This document shows positions 1 to 5,839 of a stretch of DNA of 5,839 bases, piece by piece (the first letter of the stretch is position 1; every line of letters starts with the position of its first letter). The notes below the pieces were generated by a model. It was given only the letters and a program-made list of their open reading frames with translations. It searched no databases and was not told where the DNA came from. The position numbers and the translations under genes were made by a program. The stretch is from the NCBI GenBank assembly GCA_030627475.1, contig DAOURZ010000100.1, positions 1 to 5,839 on the forward strand. The letters are read 5' to 3'. Source of the stretch: Deltaproteobacteria bacterium (lineage in GTDB: Bacteria; Desulfobacterota; Desulfobacteria; Desulfobacterales; ETH-SRB1).

Positions 1-7
1 AACGATT

Positions 8-859
8 ATGCTGAATAAAAATCTTGTATTGAATTACATAACTCCGCTCAACCCGATACCAACTTCTTTGAAAAAAAACGGAAAAATAGACGGAAAAATC
101 AAATGCATACTTTTTGATATTTATGGCACATTGTTCATCAGTGGTTCCGGTGATATAAGCATTGCTGAGAAAAAATCACTTAATGCACATCATCTTAAAC
201 AATTGCTGTTAAAATACGGTATTAAAAAAAAACCATCTATTATCCGGAATGATTTGTTCAGCGCTATTAAAAAAAAACATGATGAACTTCGTGAAAAAGG
301 TATCAAATTTCCGGAAGTTGAAATTGACCGTATATGGACGGATGTTTTAGAAAATAATAATCCGGATTTTATCAGAAAGTTTGCTGTTGAATTTGAAATG
401 CTTGTCAATCCTGTATATCCGATGCCTCATGTTGAAGAGTTGCTTTTTGCATGCAAAGATTCAAAACTTCTGACGGGAATTATATCAAACGCTCAGTTCT
501 ATACTCCCTATCTTTTCAAATGGTTAATGGGATCAGATATGTCACAGCTTGGATTTCATCCTGAACTTACTCTTTTTTCATATGAATTCGGCCAAGCAAA
601 GCCATCAACATTTTTGTTTCAGCTTGCAGCAAAAAGGCTTAACGACATAAATATTCAGGAAAATTCAGTATTATATATTGGAAATGATATGTTAAAAGAT
701 ATTTATCCGGCAAAAATGACAGGATTTAAAACAGCGCTTTTTGCAGGAGACTCAAGATCTTTGAGATTAAGAAAAGATGATCCAAAATGTAAAAACCTTT
801 CTGCCGACATTATATTAACAGACCTTATTCAGGTTCTTGATTTCATAGCGCACCTTTGA
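8..859 (+). CDS. HAD-superfamily hydrolase (haloacid dehalogenase-like)
   Basis: This is a 283-residue soluble protein with the four HAD motifs in order. Motif I is D37-I-Y-G-T41, with D37 the predicted nucleophile. Motif II is S160-N161 at the end of a hydrophobic strand (LLTGIISN). Motif III is K198 in GQAKPS. Motif IV is G225-N-D227 with D231 (IGNDMLKD). A helical cap of about 110 residues lies between motifs I and II, as in subclass I HADs. The acid/base aspartate two residues after the nucleophile is tyrosine, as in 2-haloacid dehalogenases (DxYGT), but the acidic motif IV resembles that of phosphatases. I therefore leave the reaction as unspecified phosphatase or dehalogenase. Motif I starts about 35 residues in, so the N-terminus is somewhat long and a later start is possible. 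Only 7 bases precede the ATG, so no ribosome site can be judged. The TGA stop overlaps a possible ATG of the next gene, suggesting an operon. Codon use is AT-rich and A-tract heavy. Confidence 0.85.
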   Translation: MLNKNLVLNYITPLNPIPTSLKKNGKIDGKIKCILFDIYGTLFISGSGDISIAEKKSLNAHHLKQLLLKYGIKKKPSIIRNDLFSAIKKKHDELREKGIKFPEVEIDRIWTDVLENNNPDFIRKFAVEFEMLVNPVYPMPHVEELLFACKDSKLLTGIISNAQFYTPYLFKWLMGSDMSQLGFHPELTLFSYEFGQAKPSTFLFQLAAKRLNDINIQENSVLYIGNDMLKDIYPAKMTGFKTALFAGDSRSLRLRKDDPKCKNLSADIILTDLIQVLDFIAHL

Positions 860-893
860 TGCGAATATCAGGCACTTCCGGTTTATCCGGGTC

Positions 894-897
894 AGGA
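894..897 (+). promoter_or_regulatory. Ribosome binding site supporting the ATG at 904
   Basis: AGGA lies 6 bases before the ATG at 904. The alternative starts at 856 (TTG) and 859 (ATG, overlapping the TGA of the HAD gene) have no purine-rich site upstream; the preceding bases are pyrimidine-rich or mixed. This favours 904, although re-initiation by a ribosome finishing the HAD gene could still use 859. Confidence 0.5.
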
Positions 898-903
898 AAA
901 CAT

Positions 904-2694
904 ATGGAAAATAAAATGAAATCAAGTAAAAATGCGGATATTATTTACCGGCCGGGTGAAAACCCTGAAAAAGATGCCTGGCATACAGCTTTTTTTATTG
1001 AAAATCATATGGATTATTTTACCTATCCTGATCATGTGGCATCTCCGGAGCAGGTTACCTTCATGATTTATACAGAAGATGACGAAAGATATTATCCCTG
1101 TTCAGACAAAATGTTTGAAGCAATTATGAGCAAAAATGATTCCTCTTTTCTTCAAAAAAAATATAGGGAAATTCTTCAAAGACTTATGGAGCTTATTGAT
1201 AGCCATATAGAAGATGCAAGGGATAAAAGCTTTCTTGAAGCGCTTATTAAAATAAAGTTTTTACACGAAACACGGGATGAAATGATGATTCCCTCTCGCG
1301 TAGAAAAACGCCTGCTCAAGATATTTCTTGATCGAACCCTTATTAATGACCCATTTCTCTGTCAAAAAATTATTCGCAACAAGAGAGCTATTAATGTTCT
1401 TTGCTCAGAGGCTTTTAAAAAAGCTATAAATCAAGTAGCTGATACGGTTGTTTCAAATCCTCTTTCAACTCTTGCGGAGCTTAAAGAATTTGTTAAGCAT
1501 ATTGAACTCAACAGACTGTTATCTCTATCTGTTGAAAATATGCTCTGGGAATCAGACAAGCCGGCAACTTACAATGAAGAAGATTTTCACAAACTCTTTA
1601 GTCGTCAAATGATCGGGGATGGCGTTAAACCCTTACTGAATTTTCTTGGAATTGAGGGTAAGGATGACAAGACAAAAAAAATTTTGTGGCTTGCTGATGA
1701 ATCAGGTGAAATTATAATAGACCTTGCGATAATTAAATATCTTGTGAATTTGGGGCATAAGGTCATTATTGCTTTTAAAAATGGGCCTCTTTATACCAAA
1801 GCTGACTTTTACAATGCCATGGGAGATGAAATATTAAGCAAGCAACTTGAAGGGGCATTTTTTCTTGAGGAAAAAAATCTTGGGAAAAATGAACTTGTCA
1901 AAATTTTAAGAAGCGATAAAAACATACTGGTCATATCAGACGGAACACGTGAAAACTTTAATCTTCTTCTTACTTCAAAAGTTTTCTCAAGGATTTTCAG
2001 AGAGGTAGATGGAATAATCTCAAAAGGCCGTGATCAGAAACGAAGAATCTTTGAAAATCATTTTCAATTTACCAGAGATATATTCAATATTTCAAAAGGT
2101 CCCGATGGCTCGACTCTGATTTCTTATAAACCAAAGCATCCATCTGTAATCAAGTTTTCACATGGCGATCTTGAGAAAAAAGCAAAAATAATTATCAACA
2201 GGATGGAAACGGCAAAGAAAAAGGGGAAAACAATCATTTTTTACAGCGGTATTATTGGTTCTATCCCCGGAAAAATACAAATGGCAAAAAAAATTATGTC
2301 TGTATTTATAGATTTTCTCAAAGATCAACTTGCAATGACATTTATAATCAATCCTGCTGAATACTATGAAACCGGAATGGATGCGGATGACTTGATGTAT
2401 ATGTGGGAAATTGTACAAAAAAGCGGTTATATAGACATATGGCGCTTTCAGAGCTACGATGATATAGTTACCGCATTTAAAACCATGAATAAAAAAGTTC
2501 CGCCTGAATGGGTCGGCAAGGATGCTACATATAGTACAGGATGTACAAAGGAAATGAAAATCGCAATTGGAGTCCAGAAAAAACATGCTGAAATGCAGAT
2601 ATTAGGGCCCTCTGTTGAAAAATTCATGAGACGAGATGAATACGGCATAGGAAAGATGTATGATCAAAGATTAAGCGAAATATGCCGGATATAG
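904..2694 (+). CDS. DUF89/ARMT1-like protein with long unassigned N- and C-terminal regions
   Basis: This is a 596-residue protein from the ATG at 904, or 611-612 residues if 859 or 856 is used; residues below are numbered from 856. The centre resembles DUF89/ARMT1 metal-dependent phosphatases. It has a strand plus LADESGEIIIDL (D281, E282, G284, E285, D289), matching the family's DNAGE...D signature. This is followed by a second strand and GPLYTKADF (310-318), then ISDGTREN (360-367), then a hydrophobic segment and GIISKGRD (386-393), matching the family's xxxxKGxxN block. The first ~270 residues are mostly helical and charged, comparable to the helical N-terminal part of ARMT1-type proteins. 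The last ~190 residues (about 420-612) contain IIFYSGIIGS, a conserved-looking STGCTKEM block near 560-567 and a basic end; I do not recognise this region. Known DUF89 enzymes remove phosphate from damaged sugar phosphates or coenzyme intermediates, but here the DN pair reads DE and the usual later ND reads TK, so catalysis may differ. It lies directly behind the HAD gene, probably in one transcript. No signal peptide is seen, so it is probably cytoplasmic. Confidence 0.6.
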   Translation: MENKMKSSKNADIIYRPGENPEKDAWHTAFFIENHMDYFTYPDHVASPEQVTFMIYTEDDERYYPCSDKMFEAIMSKNDSSFLQKKYREILQRLMELIDSHIEDARDKSFLEALIKIKFLHETRDEMMIPSRVEKRLLKIFLDRTLINDPFLCQKIIRNKRAINVLCSEAFKKAINQVADTVVSNPLSTLAELKEFVKHIELNRLLSLSVENMLWESDKPATYNEEDFHKLFSRQMIGDGVKPLLNFLGIEGKDDKTKKILWLADESGEIIIDLAIIKYLVNLGHKVIIAFKNGPLYTKADFYNAMGDEILSKQLEGAFFLEEKNLGKNELVKILRSDKNILVISDGTRENFNLLLTSKVFSRIFREVDGIISKGRDQKRRIFENHFQFTRDIFNISKGPDGSTLISYKPKHPSVIKFSHGDLEKKAKIIINRMETAKKKGKTIIFYSGIIGSIPGKIQMAKKIMSVFIDFLKDQLAMTFIINPAEYYETGMDADDLMYMWEIVQKSGYIDIWRFQSYDDIVTAFKTMNKKVPPEWVGKDATYSTGCTKEMKIAIGVQKKHAEMQILGPSVEKFMRRDEYGIGKMYDQRLSEICRI

Positions 2695-2710
2695 GGTTCG
2701 ATAAGGCATA

Positions 2711-2756
2711 GGAACGTGGACGAAATAATTTGATGAAGTTATTTCGTCCATGTTCC
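2711..2756. terminator. Long hairpin between convergent genes, probable terminator
   Basis: The arms 2711-2728 and 2739-2756 are complementary over 18 positions with a single G-U wobble. Bases 2729-2731 and 2736-2738 add three more pairs, one of them a wobble, leaving the loop GATG. The hairpin begins 16 bases after the stop of the DUF89-like gene and 4 bases after the stop of the adaptor gene on the other strand. On the + strand it is followed by a T-rich stretch (2757-2770), which fits a rho-independent terminator. On the - strand the following bases are not a clear T-run, so termination in that direction is less certain. The 66-base gap contains nothing else I can identify. Confidence 0.75.
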
Positions 2757-2760
2757 ATAT

Positions 2761-3522
2761 TTATTTCTTCAGAAAAAAAACTTCGCATTTAAGACCCGGG
2801 GGCAGGTTAAAAGATTTGTTTGGCAGTTTAAGGCGCACGCCAAAGGTCCCGCTGGCCGCATCAATCACGGAATCTACAACAATAACTTCTGCGGTATAGT
2901 TACCACCCACTGGTGATTCCGGCTTTACATGAGCTTTCATTCCTTTCTTGATAGTACCGAATTGTTCAACCGGAATGATTACCTCTATATAAAGCGGGTC
3001 AACGCGTACGATCTTCATAATAGTTTCTTCACCGGTATACTCTCCGGGCGAAAGGAACCGCTCAACTACCACGCCATCAATGGGACTGCGGATAATTCGC
3101 AATTCCAGTTTTTCCTGAGCTTCCTGAAGCTGTAATTCCATGATCTTAAGCTCTGTTTCCATTTCATCTTTTTCATGAATAGATAGAAGCTGCTTTTTGT
3201 AAAGTTCCTCATTGCGAATTAACTTTCGCCTCCCGAATTCCACCCGAGCATGGGCCAGATCCACATATACCTTTTCTATGCCTAACTTCAGCCTGGTGAG
3301 TATCTGACCTTTTTTTACGATATCCCCCCGTTCAACCAGGATCACATCCACGATGCCCGGCATTTGGCTGCTGACTTTAACCACCTCACTCGGTTCGATG
3401 AGGCCTTCAATCCCATTATGCTCGTCACCTGAATATGCTATCACTGTCGAAAACAGAACAGCGATAACTCCAATAAAAAAATACTTGTAATTAAAATGAT
3501 GTAAATTAGACATTTTCCTCAC
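2761..3522 (-). CDS. HlyD/RND-type periplasmic adaptor subunit, short form
   Basis: This is a 253-residue membrane-fusion (adaptor) protein. A hydrophobic segment at about residues 14-30, preceded by H/N/K residues, is a signal peptide or inner-membrane anchor. The first half-lipoyl motif is at 50-78 (PGIVDVILVERGDIVKKGQ). A charged helical hairpin of about 55 residues (83-140) follows, then the second half-lipoyl motif at 141-164 (RSPIDGVVVERFLSPGEY). A beta-barrel segment follows (VDPLYIEVIIP and GTFGVRLKLP), ending in PPGLKCEV. It stops at the barrel, so it lacks a full membrane-proximal domain, and its hairpin is short for a TolC-contacting adaptor. The GTG at 3522 has AGG 7 bases upstream and lies 8 bases after the SecA stop. 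The in-frame ATG at 3513 has GAGG only 3 bases away, which is close, so GTG is preferred but not certain. No inner-membrane pump follows it in the window. Its partner is therefore probably the SecA and M50/HlyD-like proteins of the same operon. Confidence 0.85.
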   Translation of the reverse strand: MRKMSNLHHFNYKYFFIGVIAVLFSTVIAYSGDEHNGIEGLIEPSEVVKVSSQMPGIVDVILVERGDIVKKGQILTRLKLGIEKVYVDLAHARVEFGRRKLIRNEELYKKQLLSIHEKDEMETELKIMELQLQEAQEKLELRIIRSPIDGVVVERFLSPGEYTGEETIMKIVRVDPLYIEVIIPVEQFGTIKKGMKAHVKPESPVGGNYTAEVIVVDSVIDAASGTFGVRLKLPNKSFNLPPGLKCEVFFLKK

Positions 3523-3530
3523 TACATTAC

Positions 3531-5525
3531 CTATTCAAAAATTCCTGAAAAAGACAACATATCTCCTGTCTTTTCATCCTGTTTTAAAAGCTCTCGCCGC
3601 ATACCTGCATGAATCTTCTCAATTTTTTTCTGTGCTCTGAGAATCGCAAATTTAGCAACCCAGTTCCATTTTTCAAAGCCAATTTGCATTAACCTTTTCG
3701 CAATCCAGCCTGATAATCCCGCATGCCCCCCGGCAAACAAAGGGTCTTCAAGAGATAGAATTGCCTCGTAACTGCCAGGGTCGCCCTGTCGCCCACAACG
3801 GCCGGCCAACTGACGATCAATCCGTCCAGCCTCATGCCGTTCGGTGAGTATTACATGAAGACCTTGCCGTTCCGCAACATGTGAACCCAGTTTGATATCA
3901 GTACCCCGACCCGCCATATTTGTAGCAATTGTGATACATCCTTCATTTCCCGCCCGTGCAATAACCATTGCTTCCTCTTTATCCTGTTTGGCATTGAGAA
4001 CCTGATATTCAAGGCCGATATCGGAAAGTAGTTTGCTTACATGCTCGGAAGCAGCCACTGATCCGGTACCCACAAGAACGGGACGGCCTTTTTGACTCAA
4101 TTCGTGGATCCGGTCAACAACTGCCTGCCATTTGGCTTTCGCCGTGGGGAGTACCCGATCAGGATAACAGCTTCGCTTTTTTGGACGGTTCGTCGGTATA
4201 CGAACCACCGGCAGCCCGTAAACCCGGTTCATCTCTCCTTCTACTTCTCTCGCTGTTCCGGTCATCCCTGAAAGTCTAAGGTAACGGCGAAAGAACCTCT
4301 GGTAGCTGATCCGAGCCATTGTTTCCTGCTCTTGAGTCATCTCACAGCCTTCTTTGGTTTCAACAAGTTGATGGAGTCCTCGTTTCCATGAACGGTCCGA
4401 CATTACCCTGCCCGTGAATTCATCAATAATCTGAACCTTTCCATCCCGAACGAGATAATGTTCATCTCGCAAAAAAAGATGTATAGCGTTCAGAGCCTGG
4501 TGCGCCAGTTCTTCCCTCCTTATGGTTCCTGTCCATAATGGCCCCAAAGGCAAGGCAAGATCTCGAATACGACTCTTGCCGACTTTCGTAAGCTCAACCT
4601 TGCGGGAACCCCAATCAACACGGTAATCTACCTGATCCTGCAATTTTTCAGCAAGCGCCAAGGCCTGTTCCATAATAACTCGTTCCTCTCCACTGCCAAC
4701 CCTTTTGGAGATTATTAACGGCGTTCGTGCCTCGTCAACCATTATACTGTCTGCTTCATCTACTATCGCAAAATGAAGCCCTCTAAGCAAAAGACGATGA
4801 CCACGAGCCTCGTTGCCATAAAGATATTCAGCTTGCAGACGAAGCGGGTTAACTTGATCTTTCATGGTCAGTCTGTCTCTCAGGTAGTCGAAGGCGATTT
4901 CCTTATTGGTGCAATATGTGACATTAGACTGGTAAGCAGCACGCCGTTCTTCCGGAGTTGTGTCATGCGTAATGCTGCCAACCTTAAGTCCTAACATCTT
5001 GTAGATCGGCGCCATCCATTCTGCATCACGAGAAGTCAGATAGTCGTTGACACTGATTACATGGACGGGTATTCCGGCCATTGCGGCAGTACTGACAGCA
5101 AGCGTTGCGGTCAGGGTCTTCCCCTCCCCTGTTTCCATCTCCGCCACCATCCCTTTAAGAAGTACTAATCCACCCATAAGCTGCACATCGAAATGGCGCA
5201 TACCAACAGTCCGGGTTGCAACTTCTCGCACCAGGGCAAATGTATGTGCCACCAATTCTTTGCGAAAACCTTGTTTTTGTAATTGGGTGCGAAGGCTTCC
5301 GGCCAGCTCTTTCAGCTTATCGTCAGTCATATTTTTCAGGCCGGAGCCGTATTGCTTCACTTGCGGAACAATTTTACGGGGCCTGACCATGCATGCGCGG
5401 AGGTAACCGGCCAAAGATTTCGTTAAAACTCCAACGGTCTTATCCAATGCGCTTAAGCGGAATTCCTTTCGCTCAGGCCGAATGACATGTGTTGCCGGCA
5501 ATTTCCATGCAAGTTTAGCTCTCAC
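3531..5525 (-). CDS. Accessory SecA-like preprotein translocase ATPase, C-terminally short
   Basis: This 664-residue protein is clearly homologous to SecA, the motor that pushes preproteins through SecYEG; E. coli SecA has 901 residues. Visible blocks are GMRHFDVQL (108-116), Walker A GEGKT (133-137), NDYLTSRDAEW (160-170), TNKEIAFDYLRD (206-217), the DEAD box (256-259; usual SecA has DEVD) with DEARTPLIIS after it, a preprotein-crosslinking region (about 274-367), SGMTGTA (419-425), TNMAGRGTDI (535-543) and the arginine-finger block GRCGRQGD (575-582). The nucleotide-binding motor therefore looks intact. It ends at RELLKQDEK plus 13 residues, where the helical scaffold domain of normal SecA begins. 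The helical wing, two-helix finger and zinc-binding tail are absent. Two further differences are an N-terminus about 27 residues longer than E. coli's and an insert of about 19 residues at roughly 223-243. The GTG start at 5525 is the first start after an in-frame TAA; GAGA 6 bases upstream is a weak ribosome site. It sits 8 bases from both neighbours, so co-transcription is likely. This is a specialised paralogue rather than housekeeping secA. Confidence 0.93.
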   Translation of the reverse strand: MRAKLAWKLPATHVIRPERKEFRLSALDKTVGVLTKSLAGYLRACMVRPRKIVPQVKQYGSGLKNMTDDKLKELAGSLRTQLQKQGFRKELVAHTFALVREVATRTVGMRHFDVQLMGGLVLLKGMVAEMETGEGKTLTATLAVSTAAMAGIPVHVISVNDYLTSRDAEWMAPIYKMLGLKVGSITHDTTPEERRAAYQSNVTYCTNKEIAFDYLRDRLTMKDQVNPLRLQAEYLYGNEARGHRLLLRGLHFAIVDEADSIMVDEARTPLIISKRVGSGEERVIMEQALALAEKLQDQVDYRVDWGSRKVELTKVGKSRIRDLALPLGPLWTGTIRREELAHQALNAIHLFLRDEHYLVRDGKVQIIDEFTGRVMSDRSWKRGLHQLVETKEGCEMTQEQETMARISYQRFFRRYLRLSGMTGTAREVEGEMNRVYGLPVVRIPTNRPKKRSCYPDRVLPTAKAKWQAVVDRIHELSQKGRPVLVGTGSVAASEHVSKLLSDIGLEYQVLNAKQDKEEAMVIARAGNEGCITIATNMAGRGTDIKLGSHVAERQGLHVILTERHEAGRIDRQLAGRCGRQGDPGSYEAILSLEDPLFAGGHAGLSGWIAKRLMQIGFEKWNWVAKFAILRAQKKIEKIHAGMRRELLKQDEKTGDMLSFSGIFE

Positions 5526-5533
5526 AAGTTATC

Positions 5534-5839
5534 TCATACATCAAATTTTTTCAGTAAAACACGCCGTATATTCCGATACCAGCGAATTGCCAAAGGTTCA
5601 GGATCATGGTCGAAGCGCACAAACGCACGTTCTCCAACCCTGCCCAGAACAACACCGGGCAACAAAATATCGAACTGAAAAAACTTTTCAAAAGCCCTCG
5701 GTTTTTCGTATTCCCGTGGATCCAGTGCGATCTTTCCACCTCCTTCCAGACTAAGAGCCAGGCTGGGCATTTCACTGGAAGCTAACGGCACCTGCCGTTC
5801 CACAAAAGCCGGTAATTTTCTGTCCACCTCCCCTGCCAA
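5534..5839 (-). CDS. C-terminal end of a probable M50 peptidase/HlyD-type adaptor fusion protein (partial)
   Basis: Only the last 101 codons are in the window; the frame is open to the edge at 5839 and the start lies beyond it. The visible segment contains LEGGGKIALDPRE (31-43), FEKFFQFDILLPG-like sequence (50-62), and a closing GERAFVRFDH...EPLAIRWYR (69-89) with a basic end, RRVLLKKFDV. From memory, this matches the C-terminus of COG1994-type proteins, in which a membrane-embedded M50 (site-2 protease-like) zinc peptidase is joined to a HlyD-like periplasmic adaptor. The closing GxxxxVRFDHGxEPLAxxWYRxxRxxFLxxF pattern is characteristic. The HExxH zinc site would be upstream and cannot be checked here. 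The TGA stop at 5536-5534 lies 8 bases before the SecA GTG, so the two are probably in one operon. If the M50 half is absent, it would be a plain HlyD-family adaptor. Confidence 0.6.
   Translation of the reverse strand: MAGEVDRKLPAFVERQVPLASSEMPSLALSLEGGGKIALDPREYEKPRAFEKFFQFDILLPGVVLGRVGERAFVRFDHDPEPLAIRWYRNIRRVLLKKFDV

Noticed and set aside
2158..2586. Open frame of 142 codons on the - strand, rich in Cys, Phe and His
   Set aside because: It is antisense to the C-terminal region of the DUF89-like gene. Its odd amino-acid content is what results from reading AT-rich coding sequence backwards.
3525..3527. ATG just after the SecA stop as the adaptor start
   Set aside because: It is followed at once by TAG, so it cannot start the adaptor. 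The usable starts are the GTG at 3522 and the ATG at 3513.
5047..5406. Open frame of 119 codons on the + strand
   Set aside because: It lies entirely opposite the conserved N-terminal motor region of the SecA gene, has no recognisable protein features, and its composition follows the complementary strand.
3531..5525. The short SecA as a frameshifted or decayed pseudogene
   Set aside because: All motor motifs are intact in one open frame. The next gene starts only 8 bases after the stop, and no remnant of the wing, finger or zinc tail lies downstream in any frame, so the short form looks designed.
5482..5754. Overlapping short + strand frames near the right edge
   Set aside because: They lie opposite the partial M50/HlyD-like gene and the SecA start, with no domain pattern, and are best explained as shadows.
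1..5839. CRISPR array, insertion sequence ends, tRNA or riboswitch
   Set aside because: I saw no regularly spaced direct repeats, transposase sequence, cloverleaf or conserved aptamer pattern. Nearly all of the window is coding and the only sizeable gap is 66 bases.

Overview
The window holds two gene blocks that point toward each other and meet at a strong hairpin. No organism marker (rRNA, tRNA) is present. The left block is AT-rich, and both its proteins are of kinds I associate with anaerobic Desulfobacterota-like bacteria. The adaptor-type genes on the right imply a diderm, Gram-negative envelope. This placement is a low-confidence inference.

Left block (+ strand, 8-2694): a HAD-superfamily hydrolase with an aspartate nucleophile, followed with overlapping or nearly overlapping reading frames by a ~600-residue protein. 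The middle of that protein resembles the DUF89/ARMT1 family of metal-dependent phosphatases. Two of its expected metal-site residues look substituted, and it carries long N- and C-terminal regions I cannot assign. The pair looks translationally coupled. Its substrate is unknown; a role in removing damaged or unwanted phosphometabolites is a family-based guess.

Middle (2695-2760): a 66-base gap that is almost entirely one hairpin of about 21 pairs with a 4-base loop. It probably ends transcription for one or both convergent blocks.

Right block (- strand, 5839 down to 2761): three tightly packed genes, read right to left. First is the C-terminal end of a protein resembling the adaptor part of M50 zinc-metallopeptidase/HlyD fusion proteins, cut by the window edge. 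Next, after 8 bases, is a complete but short SecA ATPase of 664 residues. After another 8 bases comes a 253-residue HlyD-type periplasmic adaptor with an N-terminal signal or anchor. The SecA keeps all helicase-motor motifs but stops near the start of the helical scaffold domain. It therefore lacks the helical wing, the two-helix finger and the C-terminal zinc-binding tail of housekeeping SecA.

The right block is the most interesting part. A dedicated truncated SecA, co-transcribed with a membrane-peptidase/adaptor protein and a second adaptor, suggests an accessory export or surface-protein maturation system. In this model SecA would drive a specific substrate, the M50-type protein would process or hand it over, and the adaptor would bridge the periplasm. 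No outer-membrane component and no substrate are visible, and the operon continues beyond the right edge. Base composition also differs: sampled rows of the left block have about 30-33% GC, while most sampled rows of the right block have 43-65%.
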